NCBI GenBank assembly: GCA_002270565.1
Contig: NQMI01000080.1
Location: forward strand, 124,001 to 188,000
Reading direction: 5' to 3'
Source of the DNA: Stenocarpella maydis
Lineage: Eukaryota > Ascomycota > Sordariomycetes > Diaporthales > Diaporthaceae
Length of the DNA: 64,000 bases
The notes under the pieces are model-generated. The model did no database searches. It worked only from the letters and a program-made list of their open reading frames with translations, and had not been told where the DNA came from. Positions within the stretch are counted from its first letter, which is position 1. Each line of letters begins with the position of its first letter. This document shows positions 1 to 12,089 of this stretch, piece by piece. The translations under genes and the position numbers were made by a program.

Positions 1-2130
1 TCAGAACCAAAAATAGGGGTATAGTAATTATGCACAGCAGGTAGTGAACATATATTTTAAGGGCGTCAATCCCTATCCTTAGTTTAGAGACCCCCCTAGG
101 CAGAAGAACCTATTTGGCACTCACTATAACGACTTCCTTATAACCCTTTATAATGCAAAAGGTCTCCTAGCTTAAGAGGCATGCCTGCATACTGATTATG
201 TTCTGGGGCTTATTAATTAGCAGCTAATTGATTTTAGCAACCTAATCTTTATAGTGCCCATAACCTATAATATCAATGGAGAACCCCCCAGATCATAAAG
301 ATACCACTTACTAAAGAACAGCTAGAGGTTCATTATTTAAGTTATATATACCCCAGGCCATTAGGTATTAAGCATCTTCAATAGGGATACCAAACAACTT
401 AATATAATCAATACTCATCCTAATCAGAGAACTTATAATAGGATATACCCCTATATAAGGGACTGCATTGTATACTTCCTTACCCTTAGGCTACCTAAAG
501 GATTCTTAAAATAGGCATGTATGGCAATCCAAGTGAAGGTTACGCTATAGCTGGGATTAACTACCTGTGGACTCCTTATGGCTACCTATATTGCCTTTTT
601 CTTCCGGGAGAATTGTGGAAAGAATGGCTGGGAGTTTAGAGACTGGATTAAGATTAGGCTACTTAAATCCGCCCCTTCTAGCTTGCCTACTAAGAAAGCC
701 TTAGCTCTTATTTAGGGTTTTGCTATTTAATTAGAAATTAATAGATCCAGGCATCCAATTAGGGGCATCCAGAATACTCTAGTTATCAGCTATAATAAGT
801 ATAAGAGGCTTATAGCAGGAAAGAATATTATATACTCTCAAGCCGATATCTTAGGGATAAATAAGGGGGAGACTAAGTATTACGCTATACCCAATGTAGG
901 ATCAGAACCGGGATAAAATCTGCTAAGCTTCCTTATAGCAAGATTTAATAAGGCTGATCTTTTAAGGCCTACTAATGTTTGGACTTCTAGGTTAAGCAAA
1001 ACTCCTATTACCCCTAATAGCTTAAAGAACCAGCTACCTATCCTGATATTTAAGATACCTGGTGCGGTTGTAAAGGATCTGATTATGATATCTGGGCTTG
1101 GATTTCATAAGGACCCATCCAAGATACTTGAGCCTCTGCCTCAGGCAGATAGGGCATAGATATATGGAGAAGATGGTCTTGGGATACCGAGTGAAGCGAG
1201 AACTACTCTACAGACGCCTAATCGGAACAGGGCCGGAACGCTATAGGGTAACCCTATTAAACTTCTCTTACAGTAGATGTTGGAGGCAAGCATCAGGAAT
1301 ATATCCCCAAGAGGAAACATAAATATGGGTGGGATAACCCCTAAGCAATTAGGTATCTTAAGGTCTTTATTATTATCTCTATCCTCTATTCCAGTTACAC
1401 CACTACCACATTGCCTATCGCCCGCTGCAATGAGAATCATAATGATTTAGGAGTATAATTAGAATGCAAGCAAGTGGGTGGGGACTGAGGAAGCGAATTA
1501 CTAGGTTCCCATACCAGCAATTAGTAACAGCTATTAATCCTAGGCTTATAAAAAGGCAGCTAAGCAAGAGGAGAAGGATTACAGACCGAGCATACTATAG
1601 CAGAATAAGAGTAGGGATAAGCGGGCTAGGAATTAAGAGCTATAAAGGGTTTAATAGAGCTAAATTTGGGTGGCTTGTTTGAAGAGGAGGAAAGGATTTT
1701 GGTATTTTAGCGGATTATTGCTTGTTTTTTATAATAGTTGGAGAGGGGTGTATTCAGGGTTTAGGGAAACCGGTATATTTTGGAATCTGAGGAAAACCAG
1801 CCTTAGCATTTCCCCCCCCCCCCCTCTTAAGACATAAGTAGGGGTTCCTGCATTACTTTTAGATTTCTTTAAGGAGGGAATTAATCTTTTTTACGGTTTG
1901 CTTTTTTATATCTATATAATATATATATATATGTCAGAATCTTTCTTATGCCCTTTTTCTTCCTCTCCTTTTTAGCACCCTCTATTCCCTTATAACTCTA
2001 CTATTGCGTCAGGGGCTCCTCTTCTTGCCTTCCACGCTCCTCTTGGGGTGGTTGCTTGATTAGAGCTCTGGCAGAACATGTACCTTTTTGTATATGTAGA
2101 GGTTTTATCCTCTTTTTTTTCTCTCCCCGC
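1..2130. repeat. AT-rich, RIP-like degraded repeat of unidentified origin
   Basis: TA-rich sequence with frequent stops in every frame and no conventional gene. One forward frame between about 560 and 1140 keeps long stop-free stretches broken mostly by TAG/TAA, as expected when CAG/CAA glutamine codons are mutated by RIP. I could not match the residual peptide to a transposase or reverse transcriptase family. A C homopolymer lies near 1812-1823 and an AT microsatellite near 1916-1931. Inference: remnant of a mobile element. Confidence 0.6.
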
Positions 2131-2145
2131 TGGGCCCGTTTTCAA

Positions 2146-2361
2146 TAGAGTGAACTTAAGGATCTAGATAACCTACTAATTATTCTTAAGAAAGTAGCAG
2201 ATACTAGCCCTAAATATAGAGCTCTTAACTAGACCTCTTCCTTTAATAATTAGTGCTTACACTTTTTACAGAATGAAGCCTCTAGATAGTTCCCTAAATA
2301 CTAATAAAAAATATTTAAAGAGGATTTTAATATTTATTAGGAATAAATAATAGCAACTTGA
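2146..2361 (+). repeat. Forward copy of a degraded Gypsy-type segment, inverted partner at 5146-5375
   Basis: Reading 5146-5375 on the minus strand gives clearly the same sequence as this block with scattered, mostly transition, differences. Shared words include AGATACTAGCCCTAA, AGAGCTCTTAA and ATAGTTCCCTAAATA, in the same order. The right-hand copy lies just downstream of a recognisable minus-strand Gypsy gag, so this is taken as a second copy of the same element in opposite orientation. Confidence 0.65.
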
Positions 2362-2828
2362 GTACTTAACGCTGGAAAATGGCTGTAGAAATAAGAAAGG
2401 CTGTATAGAAGATGATAGGAAGGCAAATGCGTAGATAGAAGATAGAGAGATACCTAAGAATGTGACTATTGCCCTGCGAGGATAATAGGGTTTGCTAGTG
2501 AGACGCGCGGCGAGAAGCTTAGAGGAGGATGTATCTACTTCGTATTGAAAACTAAAATGCAGCTGTTGCTAGCTATGGCGACCCGAAGGCCATGCTGAAG
2601 GGGTCTATAACTAGGGAGTTTAGTATTCTGGGAGGGTTGCTATAGAGGAGCAGGTCAGGTTCTGGGCCTGCGGTGAGCGAGTCCTGTCGGCAGGGCGGGG
2701 AGTAGGGTGCTCTAAGGGGAATTGGGACCCGGAGTAACAATGTATGCTGCACGTAAGAAATTAGTGCGTCGTGAAGAGGCGCCGCTGCGTGGGCTACGTG
2801 GTTCCCGCGCCACGCGCTGCGCGGTAGT

Positions 2829-2864
2829 CTGGTGCAAATTTGCAGATGCCGAAAATTCGCCCTT
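2829..2864 (+). repeat. Left arm of a 36-bp inverted repeat (partner 4803-4838)
   Basis: This 36-bp segment, which begins CTGGTGCAAATTTGCA, is an almost perfect reverse complement of 4803-4838; only a few central bases differ. The outer ends both finish in CTGGTG/CACCAG. The 8 bp outside each arm do not match, so no target-site duplication is visible. It may be the terminal repeat of a DNA transposon or an internal motif of two inverted repeat copies. Confidence 0.7.
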
Positions 2865-3230
2865 CTGACACACCAGACAAGGTCCAAGCAACTAGCCGAA
2901 CGATCGCCCTAGCAACGGCAAATTGAGACATATAAACTTCAGGAATCAAGTATCAAATGCACTAGGCGTATATGTTTTGGGGGAGAAATAAGGGTATGCA
3001 GAGGCAATTAAGGTGCAAATGTAGCGGAAAATAAGGCGACTCACGCGACCACCTCTCTTGCATTACGCATGCACTAGGAGTACTTAGCGAAAATCGCCGA
3101 CTCGAGAAGTCCTAGGGTAAACGCGGCGACGAAAAGCTAGGGTAACTCCGTTACTAAGCGTTCGTTTAACACCCTTTTATAAGATATAGGCCTGATAGGC
3201 CTATAGCATTTAAACCTTACTATTAAAATA

Positions 3231-3292
3231 AAAAAAAAAAAAAAAAAAAAAAAAAAAGAAAAGCCCCCCTTATAGAAAAAAAAAAAAAAAAA
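3231..3292 (+). repeat. Two poly-A tracts
   Basis: Two runs of A, about 27 and 17 long, are separated by a short C-rich spacer. They sit inside the transposon remnant between the Copia fragment and the left inverted-repeat arm. They could mark a former poly-A tail insertion or be simple-sequence expansion. Confidence 0.6.
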
Positions 3293-3299
3293 TAAGAAA

Positions 3300-4465
3300 T
3301 AGGGGCTAGAGCCCTTTTGGCCCTCTTCAATCGACTAAGCTGTCGGAGGAGCCTAGTGGTAGCCTGGGAAGAGAGACCGATTTAGCGGAGGGCTTTAAGC
3401 CCGGTGGTTGTAATTACTGGGTTTAGAGGTATTTAACTTAAGGGCCGCTGAACTGTAGCAGGGGGATATTAAGCGCGGCTGGAAGAGAAGCTGAAGGGCG
3501 GGATTGAAGATGTGAAGTGCCGGTGGAGTAGAGATAGCGCGCGCGTGGATATATCTCGGAGAGAGGATCGTTAGGCCTAGGAATTAGCCGGGATGAGCAG
3601 GTAGGATACGGCCGTTAAAGCGAGCTGTTTTCCTGGGATGCCGTCGAGTAAGCGCTTATAATATTCAGGGGCCTTAGGTTAGTAACCGCGTATGAGGCTG
3701 TCCGCACTGTAATTTTAGGGCAATAGGCCGTCGCCTAGGGAAGAATCTCATAGTATTAGAGGAGGCCTTATCCCCAGCATAGTGTGCTATCAGAATACTA
3801 TAGGGCTTGGAGAGGCTCTAAGGAGTCTTTAAGAGATCCCTAGCAGAATACCTAATAGCAAAGAGACGATAGCTATTTAGGTACCTAAATGGGTTCTGTG
3901 CAGCTACTAATGTTGAGATGGATGCTTGGAAGGCTTAAGCTAGCTACTGGACCGGAAACTATATCAGCTATTTGGTAACTAAAACAAGCAACTACTATAG
4001 CCTGAAAACGCTTGTGTTGAATTCGGTCGAGTATAGGCCCTTTGATAGGGCCTAAGTTGACTAAGTTTGGGTGGAGAGGAACTGAAAGAGGAAACCCTCT
4101 AGTAAGAGGGCCAATAGCTTCCTAAATATACTGGCTCTAGAGAGCCATAGTTGATTAGGGCGGTCCTTAATGATTTGAACACCTAGAAAGAAGCTTGCAG
4201 GGCCCCTGTCTTCTATAGCATACGCCTTGTGGATTTAGCGTTTTAGGGCCTGAATTTTAGAGATTCCAGGCCCTATTATTAAGCAGTCATCAACATAAGA
4301 TACTATAAATAGACCTAAAGCCCTGCTATAGAACAGCGGAGTGAGAGTAGCGTTGAAGCTAGACCTTTAATTTAAGGTTAAGCACTATCTATTGCCACTC
4401 CCTAGGGGCTGCTTTAGGCCGTATAGAGCTTTATTTAGCCGATTATGTTGAGCAGAGGGTTAGGT
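3300..4465 (-). mobile_element. Copia-type LTR retrotransposon fragment (reverse transcriptase to RNase H), degraded
   Basis: On the minus strand, starting near 4465, the translation shows the Ty1/Copia reverse-transcriptase landmarks in order: ALYGLKQP, then LFIVSYVDDCLII (YVDD catalytic box) and FFLGVQII. Weaker RNase H-like sequence follows toward 3700, including an AGDKASSNT-like stretch. Stops interrupt the frame (TAG/TAA replacing probable glutamines, plus TGA), so it cannot be translated. Integrase and LTRs were not found; similarity stops abruptly near 4465, so the element is truncated. It lies between the arms of the 36-bp inverted repeat. Confidence 0.8.
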
Positions 4466-4802
4466 GAAACGAAACGCTCGGCAGCGTTGGACTCGTGAAG
4501 GTTGACTAGACTTTGTTGTAAGGAGTTACCCTGGACTTTCTAGCAAGGAGGTACCCTAGACTTGCGAGTCAGGCGTGTGCTAATACGCCCGGTGCGTGCG
4601 TGGAGCAAGATGGTTTGGTGCCGTGAAGTGATTTTTTGGCGGCCATTTGGACCTTATCGAGCGTCTGCATTACCCTTATTTCTTACCCAACAAGTATTGA
4701 TTAGGGCATGGATAGCGAGGTCTTGAAGTTTGTATGTACTTAATTTGGGTATTGCTAAGGCTATGGTTGGCTGGCTGCTTGAAACCAAAGATGGTATGTT
4801 AA

Positions 4803-4838
4803 AAGGGCGAATTTTCCGGCATTGCAAATTTGCACCAG
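4803..4838 (-). repeat. Right arm of a 36-bp inverted repeat (partner 2829-2864)
   Basis: Reverse complement of the left arm with a few mismatches. Directly outside it, near 4880, is TATATAAGG followed by an unusually GC-balanced stretch to about 5005 that looks less mutated than its surroundings. Confidence 0.7.
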
Positions 4839-5145
4839 AGCCGACCCCAGCGTGCCAGGGGTGAGAAGACGTCGGAGGGTATATAAGGAGGGCCTACAGA
4901 AGCCCAACTCAATTCAATACAAAGTTATCCAGACCATTATCAATCATCCCAATCGCCTCAAGCACCATGGCTCCACATGTGCTCCACAGAGCAAATACCA
5001 TGAATGATATTGCTATTTTATAGCACAATTATCAGAAATCTCCTAGGTGCTTCCTAGATTCTTATTAGAGTTTTTATATTTATTATTATCTTATATAGAG
5101 TCTTTATTATTTCCTTAAGTATTATTTATAATGCTTAAGCAGTTT

Positions 5146-5375
5146 AAGTTGCTATTATTCATTACTATATTATATAGTAGTCCTTACTTTTCTATTACTA
5201 ACCATATTTCCTATTAAAGTTATTTAGGGAACTATCTAAAGGCTTCTTTCTCTAAAATGTATAGTAAGCACTAGTTATTAAAGAAAGAAGTCTAATTAAG
5301 AGCTCTATACTTAGGGCTAGTATCTACTACTTTCTTAGAAATAGTTAGTAGGTTATTTAGATTCTTAGGTTTACT
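5146..5375 (-). repeat. Reverse copy of the Gypsy-type segment at 2146-2361
   Basis: Inverted partner of 2146-2361. It continues the minus-strand Gypsy remnant downstream of its gag region, so the repeat belongs to the part of the element after the capsid domain. Confidence 0.65.
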
Positions 5376-7000
5376 TTCATTAAGGTAGTTTAGATATTCC
5401 ATATAGAGGCTGGGTTAATAAATGATAGGTATCTTACCTTCCAGGTATATTAGGCATTCCTTATTAAGTAAATAGCTATATTATTTAGGCTATTCCTAGT
5501 ATATAGTTATATTAACTTATTATTATCCTTTAAGGACAGGTTTCTATAGTTATCTTTTAGGCTAGTAGTATTCCCTAGAGAAGTATTCTAGCTTTTTATA
5601 ATTATAGTATTTTTAATTATTATTAGAGCATTATTATACTATATTAAGTTCCATAGGTCCTAAATAGATACTATAAGTGGTTCCTTATTATTATTATTAA
5701 TTGCTACAGAAGTTGCTCTTATAGTAGTATTTCTTTCTATTATTAGGTTAGTATTAGGGCTTCTATTAGTTTCTATGATTCTTATATTATTACTCTTATT
5801 ATTATTATAATAGATAATTATTAATACATGTAGCTATAGTAATATACTTTATAAGTTCCTTAGGCCTATCCGCTTTAGAGAGCTTATCTTTTATATCCTC
5901 TTTAAGTCTTTTATAGAACTGGCTTATAAGTCCTTTATTACTCTAATTAATATAAGTAGTAAGTTGCTTAAAGTAGGCAGTATATTTAGAGGCTAAGACT
6001 TATTATTTGAGTTATATAAGGTAATATTTAGCAGTTTATTCCTTATTTGGATTACTAAAGGTATCTTTTAAGGCTTATTTAAAATTATTATATCTCTTAA
6101 AGATAGATTTACAATTATTATTCTAGTCCTTCTTGTTATTCTCTAAGTAGTTTCTAAAAGTAGGTTTAAACTAAATAAAGGCATTTTCATTAAGTTAATA
6201 TCTAATAAAAATGATCTTATTATAATTAGTTCCAAACTAAAGTTTATAATACTTAAAGTAAATATAATACTAAGTAAGGAATCCTTAGAGGGTTTCCTTA
6301 TCTTCCTTATATGGGCTAGGCTTGATTATTTTATAAGCCTTAGCTTGCTAAACTATATAGAGATGATTAATTTCCTATTAAAGGGCTCTAATTTATAGGG
6401 CTATTTCATAAGTACTTATACTCTAGGCCTATCTATTATTAAAGGAGATAGTTAATATTATATCTTTATATTACATAATTAGTTATATGTATAGCTATTC
6501 TAAATAAGAGTTATTAAAATATAATAATTATACTAACCTTTATAGGGTTTAGTAGGTGACCTATAGGGTTTATATTAGTAGAGTAGTATAGAAGTAATAC
6601 TTAACTAAGTTTATAGTATATAAAGATACTATTTATAAAGGGGATATGATTAAAAGTTATAAGGCTATTTAGTTAGTAGGACTAAATATTTAGATTAATA
6701 ACTAAAGTGTCTATTTTATAGGAGCTATATATAATAATAATAATTATATCCTTATATATTCTAACTCTTTATTTATTCCTAGTGGTAGATTATATGGACT
6801 GCTTATTGATTTACCATTTATTAGTCCTATTTGTTCACTCTAATTAGTGCGTCCCTGACCCTAACCCTGGTTACCTAGTGCATTACTATTAACTTAGGTA
6901 GGGAAACATTCCTAGGTCTCTAACGTGGCCGCCTGGGGTTGTCTTCTGCGGTAGTTATCAGCCGATGGATGCGGGTTCATAACACTTAGGTGCCTTAATT
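5376..7000 (-). mobile_element. Ty3/Gypsy retrotransposon remnant with RIP-mutated gag
   Basis: The minus strand from about 6330 to 5800 encodes a recognisable fungal Retrotrans_gag core. Residual peptides include KEDKETL, TAYFKQLTTYINWSNKGLIS and, near its end, FYKRLKEDIKDKLSKADRP. Nearly every interrupting stop is TAA or TAG where the family has glutamine (CAA/CAG), the C-to-T outcome of RIP. The sequence between about 6850 and 7000 is less AT-rich and lies upstream of gag, so it may include the leader or LTR, but no LTR pair was delimited. Protease, RT and integrase were not recognised. Confidence 0.75.
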
Positions 7001-7850
7001 TAGAGTAGTATAATAGACCTTAATAAGTAGCTATTATATAATTGAAAAAGGTTTTTATTCTTCAAATAGTATTTATTAAGAATAAATAACTATTATACTT
7101 ATATTATTATAAATTTCATATAAAAATGCTTCTTATATAAAATTTATATATATTTTTACTAATATATATAATATATATTTTATAGCCTTTAAATATAGCT
7201 ATATTTAGTCTATTTAAGTAGATATTCTAAAAACGTTTATATCTTTTTAAAGCTTATAATATATTAATAATTATAGCTAAATAAAGTTTTCTTTATTATT
7301 ATTATAAGGCTGAAGGAGAGGTATTTATAGTAGTAAATATTTATTTTAGAGTGAAAAAATAAGGTTATAGTTAGTTAATTAAATAAGAGTATTATTAGGT
7401 AATTATATTTTTAAAAATTATGAAATAAAAACTAAATTTAAAGAATTTATTATTAGGAATAGCTTTATTATAAAAAATAAAGTATATAGATTTGAATCTT
7501 AGCCTTTAAATATTCTTTTTAAGATATTTAGGTAATTATAAGAATTAAGGTTTATAATAACTAATTATATTTATTAAAGATATTTAAGCTTTATATAATG
7601 AATATTTTTTAAAAACATTCTTAAGGTACATAATAAAAAAGACTTTAATTTAGTAATATCCTTAAAAAATAAGAGGCTCTAAGGTAAAATTAATGCTTAT
7701 ATAAAAATTTGGAGGAAAAAGGTTTAAATTAATATAAATAAGACTTTTATTAATATTAAAGCTATATAGAGGGCTTAAATTAAGACTGGGGCTATATTGC
7801 CTAATAGTAATAATTTTAATAATTCCTTAATACTAATAGAAGAGGGCTTG
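7001..7850. repeat. Extremely AT-rich RIP-like block
   Basis: About 850 bp that are nearly all A and T, ending sharply near 7850 where GC-rich sequence resumes. No open frame. Some residual forward-frame peptides are loosely reminiscent of a Tc1/mariner (Fot/Pot) transposase, but this is too weak to call. Confidence 0.6.
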
Positions 7851-9457
7851 ATAATAGTTATGGTGGGAAATTAATGTTGGGAATAATGGTATGGTAGGTG
7901 GGTAGGGCGGCCGGAAGGGGGGCCCGGCCGGAAGCCAGGGTGATAATGTTAATAATGGAGTCCCTCGATGGCAGAAGAGTAAATCAGAAGGGTTTGCACG
8001 ATTTTTCAAATGGAAAATCATAGTTATATAGATAGGTATGGCCGTAAAATCTTATCAAGTGAGGCAGATGCCCACAGTTTTGCACAGCTATGATGCAGAG
8101 ATACCCTCAAGTGCTCTTGCCCAGGCGGTGTCCGATATCGTGGCTCGAAGCAAACATAGATGCTCTGTGTTCCGAGTTGGAATCTGCCTGGTATGGGCTC
8201 ATTGAAGGCAGCGGGACCGAGAGTACCTGGGAAGAAGGGGGTAAAATACATACAAGTTGTTGACAGGGCAGCTGGCGCGTGGCACCATGAAGCTGCGGAT
8301 CAACCTGGCCGCCAATTCCCCTCAGCTTCATCAAAATCCGGCATGGCCGCCACTGACTTTTGTGCCATCCGTGTCTTGCTTCCCAAAAATACGGCCTTTC
8401 GGTTCAAGGGACGGCATTCATCGCTGCATTGCTCACATTTTCGGCCCTCGGCACTGCTGGTGATGTCAGGGGCTGGACTTTTACGGCAACCATGTCCGTG
8501 AGCATACGGGTGATGAGACCGAAAAGCCTCTCATCGACCCAGCAATATATGCGACGGGCGCATCGTTGTCCTTCCTTATTTTCACGTGTAATCAAGAGTC
8601 CGGATGCACCAAAATAAAAGCCCGTTGCGGCGGCCACCGGTTCATCTCCCGAAGGCATAGCATAGGTGGTGATGATTCAGCGCCGGCTCGCTTTGGCAGG
8701 TGCCTGGCGTCAATATCTATCTCTCTCTCCAGGGCGAGCTCGCGGTGCAAGTGCCCTGCACCCACGAGAACCAGCCCACATCATTCCGTACTCAAGTGTC
8801 CGTCTGACGAGCCGCACGTTTGGGCTGTTGGTCCTGTTGGCTGGGCAACTTTATCCTGGAGGATGGCAGTCTTGTCATGAAGCAAGTCACATGCAGTCTG
8901 TGGCACATTTAGATTGAAATGACCTCGTGTAACATTTCAATGCGTGCGAGGGTTGAATAGAATATGAGGAGGGTGTATAAAGGAGACATGACCACTTAGT
9001 TACCTGTGAAGAAGAGGTGGATATGATTGATATACATATGTATCTATAATGTACATAGTAAGGTACGTATGTACTGCAGTGTGCATCTCCGCTTGTGTAG
9101 GTACTTCGATTTGGGTGGATTTACAGTAATAAGACTGGTCACGGCCTACCCTCGCCCCACATTTAAGCAGTACGCCAGGACTTGCGTATTACACAGTAGC
9201 CAAGCAGCCAGCCAACCAACCAGCTCCAGCACTAACTTGCGAGCCGGCAGGAGCGAAAACTTTTCGCCGAGGCAGGAGCCACAGCGCACCAAAAAAGTTA
9301 CCCAGAGCATCCAGCAGTAGCAGCAGCACAGCAGCAGCGCCCTGATATCCACCTTTGATCCCCGCGCCCTCCTCGTCAATCAACGCCGTCGACATCTCAA
9401 CCCGCCGAACTCCATCCCGATTTTTCATTCCAGCACGAGAAACTCACCCTCGCAAAA
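7851..9457. other. No gene recognised between the transposon block and eS28
   Basis: Normal-composition sequence with short overlapping open frames only. A minus-strand frame at 8404-8658 reads like a protein fragment (GFYFGASGLLITRENKEGQR within it) but has no supported start, splice partner or family; it could be a gene relic. The last 450 bp hold the eS28 promoter and leader. CAG triplet repeats lie at 9311-9340. Confidence 0.4.
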
Positions 9458-9861
9458 ATGGACGCATCCAAGCAGCCCGTCAAGCTCGTCAAGGTCACCC
9501 GCGTCTTGGGCCGTACCGGTATGGAGGAGCCGTCCACACACCGCTGCGAACAAGTAGTCGCATACGACCGGATGATGGCTAACATATTTCTGTCACCTTA
9601 CAGGCTCTCGCGGTGGTGTTACCCAGGTCCGCGTCGAGTTCATGGACGACCAGACCCGATCGATCATCCGCAACGTCAAGGGACCCGGTACGACCAGCAA
9701 ACCTCCACCCCCCAAACCGAGTAGCACCCGATCCTGGAAGCCCAAGACCAGTGGGCCCAAGGTCCACGAATGCTGACATGATGTGTGTGTCTCAAACAGT
9801 TCGCGAGAACGACATTCTCTGCCTGCTCGAGTCCGAGCGTGAAGCCAGGCGTCTCCGATAA
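9458..9861 (+). CDS. RPS28: 40S ribosomal protein S28 (eS28)
   Basis: Structural protein of the small ribosomal subunit near the mRNA exit/decoding side. Three exons, 9458-9518, 9604-9687 and 9800-9861, join to 68 residues, the usual length of the family (67-69). The product begins [20 protein letters not shown], continues [12 protein letters not shown] and ends [20 protein letters not shown], the near-invariant eS28 C-terminus. Both introns (85 and 112 bp) fall after the first base of a codon, and the joined frame is exact. The start sits in a good context (CAAAAATGG). Highly expressed housekeeping gene; the only odd feature is its position next to a transposon block. Confidence 0.97.
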
Positions 9862-11119
9862 GCGCAGAACACTCGAGACGGCGGGACGGGGTCATCGAAG
9901 GTCGATTGCACGCACGGTCTAGTTGGGACGACCGATATCACCAGCAAGGGCCGTAGCCACGGCCGCGGCACGGTGAAGGGTTCTTTTGGGCAGGCAGGGA
10001 GACCGCCTCATTCACGCATAATGAGCGACGCCACCGCTTGAGGGGCCTTGGGGTCTTTTGTGTTTCTAGAGAAAACGGAGTCCCGGATTACTGGAATTGC
10101 GAAGGGAAAAAAATATTTCAAGACAATGCCCGAATCACAATCACCTTCCCGACCGAAATATCTGCTCGGCCCCAGGGGCTCGTTGATGGCTTGTGACATG
10201 TGACGGGACATCTGGTTTGAGGCTGGGTGGTACTGACCGACGAAAGCAACACCTGGACGACGAACCCGCCCACAGTGCCTCCAGAGGAAACACATGACTG
10301 GAGGACAGCCCATCGAAAATGACGAACCGACCCCGAGGCATGGATACGTGAACGACCCGACTTGTCACAGCGCTTCTAAGTAACCCGTCGAGATTCTAGC
10401 GGCATCATGTTGCGTCTACACCGCGGTTGCCCCATATTGCTCACGGCGGATCGGCTGGGTGCTGTGTCCTCTGAGCCCTGCCTCTCGGAAATTTGTCTCT
10501 GGGGTCCGGCATCAGCCTGAAGCATTTGATCTGTAACACAGTAGCGCAGCGAGACACGCATCGCCTCGCTCGGACGGCTCCCAACTCAGTTGAAGCCCAG
10601 CTTGCAGCAGGCCAATGTTTCCATCTCGGAATTCGTCGTGCTCGCTGGGCGCCTTGGGTGAATTGTTGTAGGTGCTCAAGGAGTGACTCCTAGCTGTAAA
10701 CACTACTCCAACAACCAGACCAAATTGGTTGATGACGTGGGCCAGATAATTGTATATCCCCAGGTCCCACAAGAACACACGTTGCGCGCCAGCGAAGTGC
10801 CGTCAGCCTTGTCTACGTTGGCATGAAAACAATAAATCGTAGGACCAGTAGACTGCACAAGGTTTATGAAGGGCAAAAAAAGAGGCCGCGACACCGCGCA
10901 GCTACCCACGATGCTTTTTGTGCTATACCGTACAATGCCCCAGTAGTAATGCCTGGTCTTCCTCAGACCATTTCCTCCGACTCCCATCTCCCATGGGACC
11001 CAGCTGGGCCCGTGTGACAAGTTCCTGTGTTGAGAGACGTGTCACGTTGCCACTGTGATCGAGCCTTTCGTCTTCAGACGACTCTCACGTCTGGACTTTC
11101 TCTCCCTGGCCAGCGAGCC
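9862..11119. other. Intergenic, no gene seen
   Basis: Convergent region between eS28 and the TRAP-alpha gene. Short open frames on the minus strand (for example 10703-11020) have no recognisable domain, biased composition or splice support. It presumably holds both 3' untranslated regions. Confidence 0.5.
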
Positions 11120-12089
11120 CTACTCGGAAGCCTTCTTGGACTTGGTGCGCTTGGTCGCAGGACGACTGACGTGGTGCTGGGGGATCCAGGTCTCGTCGTA
11201 GCCCTTGTCAGCACCAGTGGCTAGACCAGGGGACTCGGGGCCGGACAGCGGCTCAGCAGTTTCGACAGGCTTCTTGCCCTTGGCGGCGCGAGGAGCACGC
11301 TTGGCCTGAGGGAAGAGGGACTCGATCCAGGTCTTGTACACGAAGTAGAGGGTACCGCCGAACACTCCGGTCAGGAAGAGGTACAAGAAGATGCTGTTCC
11401 GAGCCAGTTAGCTGGTGAGGTTCGCTGCGGCAGGTGTGGGGTTGGAATGGTGGTGACGTACATCTGCGGGTCAAAGATGCTGGTTGGGGGCTCGACGATG
11501 CTAGCCAGACCGTTGTGAGCCTCGACCTGGAAGATCTGGCCCTTGGGGTTTCCGACGACGGCCAGGAGGCTGACAACAACATCCTGAGGCTGCATATCCA
11601 GAACGAAAGAGAAGGGCAGAGACTGGGACTCGCCAGCAGGGATCTCGACGTTGTACTGGACAGCAGACAGGTTGCGGAGAATGCCGGCCGACGGGTGCGC
11701 ATCCTCGGGCAGTGGCTGTGTGGTGGACAGCGTTCCGCCGATGAAGGCAAGCTGGATTGGCTCATCCTCGTTGTTGGCGACCTCGACGACGGCCTTGGTC
11801 GGGTGTCCGTTGACGAGCTTGACACCAAGGCTTGAGTCGGGAAAGTGCGTGGCGATATCGATCTTCAGGTCGGGGACATCAGGAGCGGCATCGGGAGAGG
11901 CCTTCGCATCCTCTGGCTACAAGAGGCATCAGCTGTTAAGGCCTGCGCAGGGCAGGGCAGGGCAGGGCAGAACAAGAGCATCGGGGGTGCAGAGCACAGG
12001 AGGAGCTGACTTACGGCGACCTCAGCCGCCAGGACGGCGGCAGCGCGAAGAGCCAGAAGAGCAAGGGCCGAGAGCTTGAGAAGAGCCAT
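11120..12089 (-). CDS. IRC22: Translocon-associated protein alpha (Irc22/SSR1-like)
   Basis: ER membrane protein of the signal-sequence-receptor alpha family, which sits by the Sec61 translocon. Exons 12015-12089, 11462-11916 and 11120-11393 (introns 98 and 68 bp) give 267 residues, close to fungal family members. Visible are a signal peptide ([22 protein letters not shown]), a lumenal beta-sandwich domain with [20 protein letters not shown] and [19 protein letters not shown], one membrane span around [20 protein letters not shown], and a basic cytosolic tail ending [10 protein letters not shown]. In other fungi this gene is annotated as increased recombination centers protein 22. A CAC-rich stretch lies upstream near 12425-12450. 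Confidence 0.9.

Noticed and set aside
6852..6866. CCTGACCCTAACCCTGG, telomere-like
   Set aside because: Only about two CCCTAA-like units inside a transposon; not a telomere or a convincing interstitial tract.
8404..8658. Minus-strand 84-codon frame as a gene
   Set aside because: It reads like a protein piece, but no start context, splice partner or family could be supported, so it is only mentioned in the intergenic entry.
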